Shown one piece after another: positions 1 to 7,666 of a stretch of 64,000 bases of DNA. The notes under the pieces were generated by a model, which was given only the letters and a program-made list of their open reading frames with translations, did not search any database and was not told where the DNA came from. The position numbers were made by a program, and so were the translations under genes. Source of the DNA: Cupriavidus lacunae (GTDB lineage Bacteria; Pseudomonadota; Gammaproteobacteria; Burkholderiales; Burkholderiaceae); assembly GCF_003353055.1 (NCBI RefSeq), contig NZ_QKWJ01000027.1, forward strand, positions 1 to 64,000, given 5' to 3'. Position 1 is the first letter of the stretch. Every line of letters begins with the position of its first letter.

Positions 1-1
1 G

Positions 2-115
2 GGCGAGAGGCTACGCGAGCGGATCGAGGAGCAACTCGCCGACGTCCAGAATAAGCCGCGTCTTGTCCGTTCATTCTTCGACGCTCCATCTGTCGCCTAT
101 ATTTCCGACTGCTGA
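2..115 (+). CDS. C-terminal end of an unidentified protein (partial)
   Basis: This open frame runs in from the left edge and ends at TGA 113-115, leaving 37 residues. The fragment is charged and helical at first (RLRERIEEQLADVQ) and then ends in a short hydrophobic-aromatic tail (APSVAYISDC). I do not recognise the family. It lies just upstream of a decayed integrase tail on the same strand, so it may belong to the same damaged island edge. The start lies outside the window. Confidence 0.4.
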   Translation, partial: GERLRERIEEQLADVQNKPRLVRSFFDAPSVAYISDC

Positions 116-165
116 GTAAAAGGGGTGGGGCAGATCGGGGCTTATGGACCACTGTTGCGTTCAAG

Positions 166-265
166 CAGGCGCCAGGCCATATCGTGGCGAACAAGGCAGA
201 GGCGGCCCATCACCGTGCTCGAACAGCGCCGCGCCATGATGGAAGCATGGGCGGCGCATGTATAG
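166..265 (+). pseudogene. Decayed 3' end of a phage-type tyrosine recombinase (integrase)
   Basis: One frame reads GHIVANKAEAAHHR up to about position 216. After a shift, the next frame reads LEQRRAMMEAWAAHV and stops at TAG 263-265. Together these resemble the very C-terminus of P4-type integrases, where an N-x-V-E-A-A-Y segment is followed by L-x-x-R-R-x-x-M-x-x-W-A and a stop. The frame break near 217 and the missing catalytic core mark it as a relic. It suggests that a genomic island once ended here. The family assignment rests on motif memory and about 30 residues. Confidence 0.5.
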
Positions 266-291
266 GCTTGAAAAAATAGTGGATGTGTGCC

Positions 292-519
292 CTATCTTCG
301 CCCGGATGAATATCCAAGCCATCCACCAATTAATGAGGCTGCGACCATAGACACGAACCAGCCAACAAAGAACAGATCCGCTGCATGATGATTCGTGTCG
401 AATAAACTTCCTTTCCCGCGCAAAACTACAACGCCGAAGAGATATAACCCGCCCCAAGCAGCAAGCGTAGCCAGGACAGCACCAGTAATAACGCCGATGA
501 CTGCTCTCAGTATCTTCAT
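292..519 (-). CDS. Small two-helix membrane protein, candidate immunity protein for the adjacent amidase effector
   Basis: This 75-residue protein starts at ATG 517-519, which overlaps the stop of the Tae4-like gene, so the two are probably translationally coupled. It begins MKILRAVIGVITGAVLA and has two hydrophobic segments, about residues 5-32 and 48-70, separated by a short polar loop containing RGKGSLFDTNHHAAD. The last residues are GYSSGRR. I know no family for it. Classical Tai4 immunity proteins are larger soluble periplasmic proteins, so this would be a different type. The immunity role is inferred only from position: a small gene directly downstream of, and overlapping, a toxin gene. 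A longer in-frame start at 639 is unlikely because it would lie inside the toxin gene. Confidence 0.6.
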   Translation of the reverse strand: MKILRAVIGVITGAVLATLAAWGGLYLFGVVVLRGKGSLFDTNHHAADLFFVGWFVSMVAASLIGGWLGYSSGRR

Positions 520-890
520 TTTACGGGGAAGAAAAGAATTGTTTTCGAGTTGCGAAGATCTGACCAAATACCCGGAACCACAATATTCAAACTTACTCTC
601 AGGCCAGTACCAAAGCCCGTAAGCTTTTCTCCGTTCCATAAATCGATATGACCTCCACTAGCATTCCCTGCCGTCTCTCCGGCACGAGTCCAATATCCAT
701 CGAACATTATTATTCCGGTTCGCCCCTCACTCATACGGATCGCGCACTGATCAGAATAGGCCGGATTGTCATATGGATTACCCAACGGATAGTTGCTCCA
801 GAGCTCATGAAACGTTACCGTCTTAAGCCGCGCTTCCTTAATGGAATTCGGCTTCGCGTTTGTTGTTACGACCGTTTTCTTATTGGGCAT
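516..890 (-). CDS. Tae4-like type VI secretion amidase effector (compact form)
   Basis: This 124-residue protein has the two hallmark motifs of type VI amidase effector 4 enzymes, which cleave peptide cross-bridges in the periplasm of target cells. They are a catalytic-cysteine motif SDQCAIRMSEG (Cys49) and a histidine motif GGHIDLWNG (His81, with Asp83). Known Tae4 proteins are about 160 residues and carry a helical segment between the cysteine motif and the G-I-I-x-F strand. Here that segment is almost absent, with only 31 residues between Cys and His. The gene starts three bases after the PAAR gene and overlaps a small membrane-protein gene. No signal peptide is seen, consistent with delivery on a type VI spike. 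Activity of the shortened form is uncertain. Confidence 0.72.
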   Translation of the reverse strand: MPNKKTVVTTNAKPNSIKEARLKTVTFHELWSNYPLGNPYDNPAYSDQCAIRMSEGRTGIIMFDGYWTRAGETAGNASGGHIDLWNGEKLTGFGTGLRVSLNIVVPGIWSDLRNSKTILFFPVK

Positions 891-893
891 ACC

Positions 894-1460
894 TCATACC
901 TCTGCCTGTTTTGCTAGAGCATCATCGCCCCAATAAATTTCGTATTCGTTGAGGTTCTCTGTATATATACGGGGTAACTTGCCGCTTTGGTCTATGCATC
1001 CAGAGAATGCCCGCCCGTCTGGCGTCTCGATGAAGTAGGGGTAGCCTTCCAAGGGTGTATTTCCCGCTCGGACTCGGACTTGCTCGTCGTAGTCACCCGT
1101 CGCGGGCGAGGTCAGGTTCGAAGAGGCCAAAGACACGGACGATGGCGGCGACGGCGCATTGCGGCCTCCCCGGTTCACCTCAACAATGAAATCCGTCCGC
1201 GAGTGGATGACGGCCGGGTGAGTCGGGCACTTGCAATTGACTCGCGCACCAGTCACCAATATCTGTTTGCCATCTACATCGACGGCCGGATAACAGTCAT
1301 TCATCACCGGCCCGCCCACCTTGCAGGCGGGGCACGTTGCATGGTCGCCTTCGACACCGACTATCAGGTCATGATGGAATATGCTGCGGCCCGTGGCGAT
1401 GAGTATGCCGCCCGCGCTTGTCTTGTCTCCGTTCCGGAGTGCGTAGCGAATATCCGGCAT
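894..1460 (-). CDS. PAAR-domain type VI secretion spike-tip protein
   Basis: This 188-residue protein starts at ATG 1458-1460 with AAGAGG seven bases upstream. Residues 1-85 carry a PAAR-type repeat pattern (GDKTSAGGILIATG, then CPACKVGGPVMNDC and TGARVNCKCPTHP). The Cys and His residues could form the zinc-bound tip. Such proteins cap the VgrG spike and carry effectors. The C-terminal 100 residues include a low-complexity Ser/Pro stretch and then a domain with repeated aromatic residues (GYPYFIETPDGRAFSG), perhaps the adaptor for cargo. The next gene downstream, three bases away, is the Tae4-like effector, which fits a PAAR-effector-immunity cassette. No other type VI structural genes occur in the window. 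Confidence 0.72.
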   Translation of the reverse strand: MPDIRYALRNGDKTSAGGILIATGRSIFHHDLIVGVEGDHATCPACKVGGPVMNDCYPAVDVDGKQILVTGARVNCKCPTHPAVIHSRTDFIVEVNRGGRNAPSPPSSVSLASSNLTSPATGDYDEQVRVRAGNTPLEGYPYFIETPDGRAFSGCIDQSGKLPRIYTENLNEYEIYWGDDALAKQAEV

Positions 1461-1773
1461 GACGGCCTCTTAGGTAGGCGGGATCGAACAGGACAAGGAT
1501 AGGCTCGTCTGCCGATTCGTGGAATTCCAGCGCCGTCACGGGGCTGGACACAATGGTGTCCCCATTGCTCAGGGGGCTGCCGATGAGGGCCACCGGCACG
1601 CCTTCTGACTCGCACGCCTTGCCTGCGCCCGCCATAATCACCGCCGTACTGCCATCCGGGTAGGTCGCCACGTCGCCAACCCGGACGATCGGACGGCCAT
1701 CGTAGCTTTGATTGCCGGAACCCTTCACGACTTCACCGCCGTTGACAGTCTTCGCCCCCTCGAATGCTGCCAC
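1369..1773 (-). CDS. Second PAAR-like protein, 3' end probably frameshifted
   Basis: The frame opens at GTG 1771-1773 with AAGAAG a few bases upstream and encodes 134 residues. Residues 28-75 have a PAAR-like pattern (RPIVRVGDVATYPDGS, later GVPVALIGSPLSNGDTI). The last 35 residues, after LVLFDPAYL, are Arg-rich and lie over the start of the next PAAR gene, giving an unusual 92-base overlap. In the neighbouring frame a TAA sits at 1470-1472, nine bases before the next ATG. A one-base indel near 1475-1480 would therefore give a normal, non-overlapping end at about 100 residues. I read the tail as out of frame; sequencing error and true mutation cannot be told apart here. Confidence 0.55.
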   Translation of the reverse strand: MAAFEGAKTVNGGEVVKGSGNQSYDGRPIVRVGDVATYPDGSTAVIMAGAGKACESEGVPVALIGSPLSNGDTIVSSPVTALEFHESADEPILVLFDPAYLRGRHAGYSLRTPERRQDKRGRHTHRHGPQHIPS

Positions 1774-2159
1774 GTAGATCTTCTTGGTTTTCGTGCCTCA
1801 TCATTGATCCTCGGTTGGATATGGCTTTTTTGCAAAATGCCATTGAGCCGAAATCGGCGGTGGGGATCAATCAGACATTGCCTAAATTTGGGAATGATTC
1901 TTCAAGAGTCTTGCATGCCGGCCCGGCGGCCTGAAGCCTATTGTCACGGGGCGACCGCTACCGGTCTCCTGGTTGTGGGGCGCTCAGTGCGGTAGCCACA
2001 CTCTCGGCCTGCGCCCGCACCACCAGTTCCCCGATCACCTGCGCGAGCCGCGTACGGGCTTCCAGACCGTCTTGTAGGCCACGTTGAGTGAGGGATGCCT
2101 CTCTCCCCGGCCCCTCCCGCAAGCGCGAGAGGGGGGAAACCCCATGGGCGGTTTTCGCC
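1774..2159. other. Gap without a confident gene; possible gene-tail remnants
   Basis: The stretch holds no complete gene that I can support. On the minus strand a short open frame ending in AKKPYPTEDQ stops at TGA just before the PAAR gene, and may be the tail of a lost upstream gene. Another minus-strand tail (ARTRLAQVIGELVVRAQAES) ends at 1958 and could be a transposase or other remnant, but I cannot name it. The right part contains the hairpin repeat listed separately. The area looks rearranged and separates the type VI cassette from the transport operon. Confidence 0.4.
2095..2140. repeat. GC-rich hairpin repeat of the CTCTCCCCGGCCCCTC type, likely terminator
   Basis: The sequence CTCTCCCCGGCCCCTCCCGC, followed by AAGCGCGAGAGGGGGG, folds into an imperfect C/G-rich stem. 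Very similar palindromes are common between genes in Ralstonia, Cupriavidus and Xanthomonas. It lies just downstream of the livM stop (2160, minus strand) and may end the long transport and monooxygenase transcript. The run after the stem is A-rich, not T-rich, so termination is uncertain. Confidence 0.5.
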
Positions 2160-3176
2160 TCACCCGGGGCGTCGCCCCAGACTGCCCACAATCCCCCTGC
2201 GGAACGCCAGCACGCACACGATGAAAATGATGCCGGTCACCATCGACACCGATTCCCCGAGCCCGTTGAACCAGTCGATGCCCGTCACCGCCGCCAGGTA
2301 ACTGCCCAGTTCGCCAAGCTTGTTCTCCAGCGCGATCACAACAAACGCGCCGACGATCGGCCCGGTGAGCGTGCCGAGCCCGCCCAGCAGCGTCATCAGG
2401 ATGACCATGCCGGACATCGACCAGTGCACATCACTGAGCGTCTCGAAGCCCAGCACCAGCGCCTTGACCGAACCGGCCAGCCCCGACAGCGCCGCCGACA
2501 GCACGAAGGCGGTCAGCTTGAAGCGGTCGACGTCATAGCCCAGCGACACCGCGCGCGGCTCGTTCTCCTTGATCGCCTTCAGGATCTGGCCGAACGGCGA
2601 ATGCACCGTGCGCACGATCAGCGCAAAGGCGGCCACGATGATCACCAGCGCCACGTAGTACAGCGTCAGGTCGTCCGACAGCGGCAGCACGCCGAACAGC
2701 TTGCCGCGCGGGATGCCCTGCAGGCCGTCCTCGCCACCGGTGAACGGCGCCTGCAGGCAGATAAAGAACAGCATCTGCGCCAGCGCCAGCGTGATCATCG
2801 AGAAGTAGATGCCCTGGCGGCGGATCGCCAGCGAGCCGACCACGTAGCCGATCAGCGCGCCCATGCCGGTGCCCAGGATCAGGCCGATCTCGGGCGTCAC
2901 GCCCCAGACCCTCATTGCATGCCCGGCCGCGTAGCCAGCACCGCCGAAGAAGGCCGCATGGCCGAACGAGAGCAGCCCGGTATAGCCGATCAGCAGGTTG
3001 AAGGCGCACGCGAACAGCGCGAAGCACAGCACCTTGAGCACGAACACCGGATACGCACCGGCCAGCGGCGCGGCCAGCAGGCACGCCAGCACCACGCCGT
3101 ACAAAACCTGCCTGGGCAAGCGCCCCGCCACCTGCTGCTGCCGCACGCCGATTGCGGCGATAGATTGTCCGCTCAT
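2160..3176 (-). CDS. livM: Branched-chain-type ABC transporter permease LivM
   Basis: This 338-residue polytopic inner-membrane permease belongs to the hydrophobic amino acid transporter (HAAT) class of ABC importers. About eight hydrophobic segments are visible. The family landmarks are present: LIGYTGLLSFGHAAFFG near residues 62-78 and the cytoplasmic coupling segment AIKENEPRAVSLGYDV. The ATG overlaps the stop of livH by one base (TGATG), so the pair is translationally coupled. It is the last gene of a run of at least ten minus-strand genes beginning with a flavin reductase. HAAT systems carry many substrates besides branched-chain amino acids, including aromatic acids and amides. Here the neighbouring monooxygenase and amidase suggest such a compound, but the substrate is not visible in the sequence. 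Confidence 0.88.
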   Translation of the reverse strand: MSGQSIAAIGVRQQQVAGRLPRQVLYGVVLACLLAAPLAGAYPVFVLKVLCFALFACAFNLLIGYTGLLSFGHAAFFGGAGYAAGHAMRVWGVTPEIGLILGTGMGALIGYVVGSLAIRRQGIYFSMITLALAQMLFFICLQAPFTGGEDGLQGIPRGKLFGVLPLSDDLTLYYVALVIIVAAFALIVRTVHSPFGQILKAIKENEPRAVSLGYDVDRFKLTAFVLSAALSGLAGSVKALVLGFETLSDVHWSMSGMVILMTLLGGLGTLTGPIVGAFVVIALENKLGELGSYLAAVTGIDWFNGLGESVSMVTGIIFIVCVLAFRRGIVGSLGRRPG

Positions 3177-4060
3177 CACTTCTCCTTTCCGAACAGCCCT
3201 GCCGGGCGCAACAACAGCACCACCACCATGATGACGAAGACAACGGTGGAAGATGCTTCCGGGTACAACACCTTGGTCAGCCCTTCGATCACGCCCAGCC
3301 CGAGGCCGGTCAGGATCGCACCCATGATCGAGCCCATGCCGCCGATCACCACTACCGCGAACACGATGATGATCAGGTTCTGCCCCATCAGCGGCGATAC
3401 CTGCATCACCGGTGCTGCCAGCACGCCGGCGAACGCGGCCAGCGCCACGCCGAAGCCGTAGGTCAGCGTCACCATCAGCGGCACGTTGACGCCAAAGGCC
3501 TCGACCATCTTGGGGTTCTCGGTGCCGGCGCGCAGGTAGGCGCCCAGCTTGGTTTTCTCGATCACGTACCAGGTCGACAGGCAGACGGCCAGCGATGCCC
3601 CGACCACCCACACGCGGTAATTGGGCAAGCGCATGAAGCCAAGGTCGGAGGCGCCCTGCAGCGCCTCAGGCGGGGAATAAGGCAGCCCGGACACGCCATA
3701 GACCGAGCGGAAGATGCCTTCGATCACCAGCGTGATGCCCAGCGTCAGCAGCAGGCCGTAGATGTGGTCGAGCTTGTAGATCCAGCGCAGCATGGTCTTC
3801 TCGATCCCCACGCCCAGCGCGGCCACCGCCAGCGGCGACAGCAGCAGCATCGCCCAGTAGCTGAGCCCCGCATAGGTCATGCCGGCCCACGCCAGCACCG
3901 CACCCAGCATGAAGAGCGCGCCATGCGCAAAGTTGATGACGTTCAGCAGCCCGAAGATGACCGCCAGGCCCAGACTCAGCATGGCATAGAAGGCGCCGTT
4001 GACTAGCCCCAGCAGCAACTGCGACAGCAGCGCCGGGAACGGGATTTCAAACAGGGTCAT
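3176..4060 (-). CDS. livH: Branched-chain-type ABC transporter permease LivH
   Basis: This 294-residue inner-membrane permease of the HAAT class pairs with LivM to form the membrane pore. It carries the family signature near the N-terminus (GLLNVINFAHGALFMLGA, about residues 37-54) and the coupling segment GTENPKMVEAFGVNV. Eight or so hydrophobic helices are evident, and the C-terminus is LLRPAGLFGKEK, typical for LivH. It lies nine bases after livF and overlaps livM by one base. Regulation presumably comes from the promoter upstream of the flavin reductase gene. Confidence 0.9.
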   Translation of the reverse strand: MTLFEIPFPALLSQLLLGLVNGAFYAMLSLGLAVIFGLLNVINFAHGALFMLGAVLAWAGMTYAGLSYWAMLLLSPLAVAALGVGIEKTMLRWIYKLDHIYGLLLTLGITLVIEGIFRSVYGVSGLPYSPPEALQGASDLGFMRLPNYRVWVVGASLAVCLSTWYVIEKTKLGAYLRAGTENPKMVEAFGVNVPLMVTLTYGFGVALAAFAGVLAAPVMQVSPLMGQNLIIIVFAVVVIGGMGSIMGAILTGLGLGVIEGLTKVLYPEASSTVVFVIMVVVLLLRPAGLFGKEK

Positions 4061-4069
4061 GGGTGCTCC

Positions 4070-4795
4070 TCATACGCCCAGCAATTCATGCAGCACCGGC
4101 ATCTTGGCCTGCAGCTCATTGGCCGCGAAGCGCTCGACGATGCTGCCGTGCTCCATCACGTAGAAGCGGTCCGCCAGCGGCGCGGCGAAGCGGAAGTTCT
4201 GCTCCACCATCACCACCGTGTACCCCTTCTGCTTGAGCATCAGGATCATGCGCGCAAGCGCCTGCACGATCACCGGTGCCAGTCCTTCCGAGATTTCATC
4301 GAGCAGCAGCAGGTTGGCGCCGGTGCGCAGGATGCGCCCGACCGCCAGCATCTGCTGCTCGCCGCCCGACAGGCGCGTGCCCTGGCTCTGGCGGCGCTCC
4401 TTCAGGTTCGGGAACATCTCGTAGATATCGGCCTCGCTCATGCCCTTGCTGGTGTCGGCGCCCTTGAGCACCGGCGGCAGCATCAGGTTCTCTTCGCATG
4501 AGAGGCTGGAGAAGATGGCGCGCTCTTCGGGGCAGTAGCCGATGCCGTAGTGCGCGATCTTGTGCGTGGGCAGGCTGATGGTCTCCTGGCCGTTGACCTT
4601 GATCGAGCCCTTGCGCGCGCCGGTCAGGCCCATGATCGCGCGCAGCGTGGTGGTGCGTCCGGCGCCGTTGCGGCCCAGCAGCGTGACCACTTCGCCGCGG
4701 TTTACGGTCAGGTCCACGCCGTGCAGGATGTGCGATTCGCCGTACCAGGCGTGCAGGTCCCTGATCTCGAGCGCGGGTGTGTTCGATGTCGTCAT
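4070..4795 (-). CDS. livF: Branched-chain-type ABC transporter ATP-binding protein LivF (Walker A Lys replaced by Arg)
   Basis: This 241-residue ATPase subunit partners with LivG on the cytoplasmic face. The Walker A motif reads GRNGAGRTT, with Arg47 where the invariant Lys is expected. The codon is clearly CGC in the sequence. The signature LSGGEQQML is intact. Walker B is LLLLDEISEG, with Ile replacing the usual Pro after the catalytic Glu. The D-loop and H-loop regions (VMVEQNF) look otherwise normal. A K-to-R change normally cripples ATP hydrolysis in one site, but the LivG/LivF heterodimer could work asymmetrically, and some LivF homologues may share this change. Length is normal for LivF. 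Confidence 0.9.
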   Translation of the reverse strand: MTTSNTPALEIRDLHAWYGESHILHGVDLTVNRGEVVTLLGRNGAGRTTTLRAIMGLTGARKGSIKVNGQETISLPTHKIAHYGIGYCPEERAIFSSLSCEENLMLPPVLKGADTSKGMSEADIYEMFPNLKERRQSQGTRLSGGEQQMLAVGRILRTGANLLLLDEISEGLAPVIVQALARMILMLKQKGYTVVMVEQNFRFAAPLADRFYVMEHGSIVERFAANELQAKMPVLHELLGV

Positions 4796-4812
4796 CTCAT
4801 TGGTCTCCCGGC

Positions 4813-5586
4813 TCAGTGCGCGCCCTGCAGTTCCGCGTCGACGGTGCCCATGTAGGCTTCCATCACGCGCGGGTCCTTCGACACTTCCGCATACGGGCCT
4901 TCGGCCAGGATCGCGCCACGCTGCAGCACCGTGATCTTGTCGGCGATCGACGAGACCACGCTCATGTTGTGCTCCACCATCAGGATGGTGCGGCCCAGCG
5001 AGACCTTCTTGATCAGCTGCGTGACGCGGTCCACGTCCTCGTGGCCCATGCCCTGGGTGGGTTCATCGAGCAGCATCAGTTCGGGCTCCATCGCCAGCGT
5101 GGTGGCGATCTCCAGCGCGCGCTTGCGGCCGTACGGCAGGTTCACTGTCTGCGTGTCCGCGAACTCGGTCAGGCCGACCTGTTCGAGCAGTTCCATGGCG
5201 CGGTCGTTGAGCACATCGAGCGAGCGCTCGCTGCGCCAGAACTGGTACGCCGTACCCAGTTGCCGCTGCAGCCCGATGCGCACGTTCTCCATCACCGTCA
5301 TGTGCGGAAACACCGCTGAGATCTGGAAGGAGCGGATCACGCCGCGCCGCGCGATCTGCGCGGGCTTGTCGCGGGTGATGTCGATGCCGTTGAAAAGGAT
5401 GGTGCCGGTAGTCGGCTCCAGGAACTTGGTGAGCAGGTTGAAGCAGGTCGTCTTGCCGGCACCGTTGGGGCCGATCAAGGCATGGATCGACCCGCGGCGC
5501 ACCCGCAGGTTGACGTCGCTCACCGCGGTAAAGCCGCGGAAGGACTTGCCGAGGTTGCGGGTCTCTAGTATCAGGTCGTGGTGCAT
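4813..5586 (-). CDS. livG: Branched-chain-type ABC transporter ATP-binding protein LivG
   Basis: This 257-residue ATPase starts at ATG 5584-5586 (MHHDLILETRNLGKSF). The longer open frame upstream is Arg/Cys-rich and not conserved in style, so it is excluded. Walker A is the canonical GPNGAGKTT. The signature region is NLPYGRKRALEIA, the variant typical of LivG. Walker B is LMLLDEPTQGM, and the H-loop is MVEHNM. Length matches LivG. Because the partner LivF carries an Arg in Walker A, this subunit may supply the fully competent nucleotide site. It lies 17 bases upstream of livF on the same strand. Confidence 0.9.
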   Translation of the reverse strand: MHHDLILETRNLGKSFRGFTAVSDVNLRVRRGSIHALIGPNGAGKTTCFNLLTKFLEPTTGTILFNGIDITRDKPAQIARRGVIRSFQISAVFPHMTVMENVRIGLQRQLGTAYQFWRSERSLDVLNDRAMELLEQVGLTEFADTQTVNLPYGRKRALEIATTLAMEPELMLLDEPTQGMGHEDVDRVTQLIKKVSLGRTILMVEHNMSVVSSIADKITVLQRGAILAEGPYAEVSKDPRVMEAYMGTVDAELQGAH

Positions 5587-5635
5587 GGCCGTGACTCCGT
5601 GGCGCTGCCGTGGCAGTAGGGATGGCGCGGCATGC

Positions 5636-6325
5636 TCAGCCCGCGACGGGCAGCGCCGCAACCGCGTAGGCGTGGCGCAGCGTGCGCCCCAGCACCGGGT
5701 CTTCCAGCTCGATCTCGAAACGCTCCGCCGGGCGGATGCCGCCGATGGCGGGCAGCGTGCCGCACAGCATGGCCGAGCCTTCGCCAAAATCGCCGCCATG
5801 ACCGCTGAAGCGCTCCAGCAGGTCCTCCGGGGAGCGCATGGCAGTCACCGGGCCCTCCTGGTACAACACGCGCTCGCCGTCGATGGTGGCGTAGGAGCGC
5901 AGCACCAGCCGGTCCCAGTGGCCCTGCACCTCGGACAGGCGCCACAGGGCAGGCGCGCAGGGCTTCTCGCACATCTGCTTGGACACGGTGATGCCGTAGG
6001 TCTCGGCTTCGCGGTCGGTATGGTCCGAGGCAATGCCCACCAGGATCTCATCGCCGTCCCTGACCAGCAGGAACTCGGCTTCGCCGCTGCTGGCCTCGCC
6101 GCTGACCTGGATTTCCGGTGCCGGGCCCAGGCGTTGCGCAGCGACGCGATAGAACACGGGGGTATAGGGCGGGCGCTTCACGCCCAGTTCTTCCAGTTCC
6201 CGGATGTGGGCTTCCATGCCTTCAACGTCGCGGCCGGTCCAGCCCGCCACGATGAGCTGGTGGATGGTGACGGTGCGTTGCGACTTGCCCTGGCGGGTGT
6301 CGAGTTCAAAGGTAAGGGTCTTCAT
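5636..6325 (-). CDS. DUF2848 family protein
   Basis: This 229-residue soluble protein has no signal peptide. It begins MKTLTFELDTRQGKSQRTV and contains the conserved stretches GWTGRD, GSAMLCGTLPAIGG and a Glu-rich C-terminal strand (RFEIELEDPVLGRTL) that I associate with DUF2848. In overall style it resembles fumarylacetoacetate-hydrolase-like folds, where acidic residues bind a metal, but no function is established that I can name. It sits between the binding-protein gene and livG in the operon. DUF2848 genes often accompany HAAT transporters and amidases, which suggests a hydrolytic or decarboxylating role on the imported compound. That role is inference. Confidence 0.7.
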   Translation of the reverse strand: MKTLTFELDTRQGKSQRTVTIHQLIVAGWTGRDVEGMEAHIRELEELGVKRPPYTPVFYRVAAQRLGPAPEIQVSGEASSGEAEFLLVRDGDEILVGIASDHTDREAETYGITVSKQMCEKPCAPALWRLSEVQGHWDRLVLRSYATIDGERVLYQEGPVTAMRSPEDLLERFSGHGGDFGEGSAMLCGTLPAIGGIRPAERFEIELEDPVLGRTLRHAYAVAALPVAG

Positions 6326-6391
6326 GATCGTGTGCTCTCTGCAATGGGGGGAGCGCCGGCTGGAATGCCGGCCTCGGTGAGGGATACGGGC

Positions 6392-7618
6392 TTACTTCCT
6401 GACCAGCGGACAAGTGCTTGCGTTGAGCGGGCGAAACGCTTCGCTCGCAGGGATCACGGCCTTGATCTTGTAGTAGTCCCAGGGGCGCTTGGACTCCTGC
6501 GGCCGCTTCACTTCGACGAGGTACATGTCGTGCACCATCAGGCCGTCGGCGCGAATCGTGCCGTTTTTGGCGAAGAAATCGTTGACCGGCGTCTCGCGCA
6601 TGCGGGCCAGCACGGCATCGCTGTCGTCGGTGCGCGCGGCCTGGATCGCTTTCAGGTAATGCGTGGTCGACGAATACACGCCGGCATGGACCAGGGTCGG
6701 CATGCGGCCGGTCTTCTCGAAGAAGCGTTGCGACCACGCGCGCGTGGCGTCGTCGCGGTCCCAGTAGAACGATGTCGTCAGCGTCATGCCCTGCGCGGCT
6801 TGCAGCCCCAGACTGCGGATGTCGCTGATGAACATGTGCAGCCCGGCCAGCTTCTGCTTGCCCGCTGTGTTGATGCCGAAGTCCGCGGCGGTCTTGATCG
6901 CATTGACCGTGTCGGCGCCTGCGTTGGCCAGCCCGATCACCTTCGCGCCCGAGGCCTGCCCCTGCAGCAGGTAGGACGAGAGGTCGGCGGAGTTGATCGG
7001 ATGCTTCGCCTTGCCCTTCAGGGTGCCGCCGACACTGGACAGCGCCTCGGTGCCGTCCTTCTCCAGCGAGGCGCCCAGGGCGTAGTCGACAGTCAGGAAG
7101 TACCAGCTGTTGTCGCCGCGCCGGGCCAGCGCCTTGACCGTGTTGGCGGCAAAGGCATACGTGTCGTACGAGTACTGGATGGTGTAGGGCGAGCAGTCTT
7201 CATTGCTCAGGCGCGTGGTGCCGGCACCGCTGGCGATGACGATCTTGTGCTTGAGCTTGCCCAGGTTGGACACCGCCAGCGCAACCGAGGACGGCAGCGC
7301 GTCCTGGATCACGTCGACCTTCTGGTTGTCGAACCAGCCGCGCGCCAGCGTGGCGGCGACATCGGTCTTGTTCTGGTGGTCGGCGCTGATCACCTGGATC
7401 GGGGCGCCCAGCACCTTGCCGCCAAAGTCGTCCACAGCCATCTGCGCGGCCACCACCGAGCCCTTGCCGCCGATATCGGAAAAGATCGACGACATATCGG
7501 TCAGGACACCGATCTTGACCACGCCGTCGCTGATGGGGGCCGGGTCGGCCGCGGCAGCAGTCGCCGCGAACAGGGTGGCGCAGGCCAGTACGGCGGCGCC
7601 GGTACGGATATCAGGCAT
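6392..7618 (-). CDS. livK: Periplasmic substrate-binding protein of the branched-chain-type ABC transporter
   Basis: This 408-residue protein has a clear signal peptide (ALA-rich, cleavage near ATAAAAD, about residue 24). It is followed by a type I periplasmic binding fold: VKIGVLTDMSSIFSDIGGKG near residue 33, HQNKTDVAATLARGW near 80, and NAGADTVNAIKTA near 230. It captures the ligand for LivHM. The motif sequence places it with HAAT binding proteins of the kind that bind aromatic acids or amides as often as amino acids. The C-terminal HDMYLVEVKRPQESK-type strand is typical of this subgroup. It is transcribed after the amidase and before the DUF2848 gene. Confidence 0.85.
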   Translation of the reverse strand: MPDIRTGAAVLACATLFAATAAAADPAPISDGVVKIGVLTDMSSIFSDIGGKGSVVAAQMAVDDFGGKVLGAPIQVISADHQNKTDVAATLARGWFDNQKVDVIQDALPSSVALAVSNLGKLKHKIVIASGAGTTRLSNEDCSPYTIQYSYDTYAFAANTVKALARRGDNSWYFLTVDYALGASLEKDGTEALSSVGGTLKGKAKHPINSADLSSYLLQGQASGAKVIGLANAGADTVNAIKTAADFGINTAGKQKLAGLHMFISDIRSLGLQAAQGMTLTTSFYWDRDDATRAWSQRFFEKTGRMPTLVHAGVYSSTTHYLKAIQAARTDDSDAVLARMRETPVNDFFAKNGTIRADGLMVHDMYLVEVKRPQESKRPWDYYKIKAVIPASEAFRPLNASTCPLVRK

Positions 7619-7666
7619 TGATGTCTCCTCTGTAGTTTTGGGGTACTTCGCTACGGCTGCCGGGGC

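Noticed and set aside
2088-3461. Long plus-strand open frame rich in His, Arg and Gln opposite livM and livH
   Set aside because: It is antisense to clearly real transporter genes and has the low-complexity composition typical of GC-rich shadow frames.
4931-7621. An 896-codon plus-strand open frame opposite livG, the DUF2848 gene and the binding-protein gene
   Set aside because: It spans several real minus-strand genes, has no recognisable domain and is rich in Arg, Ala and Gln. It is a frame shadow.
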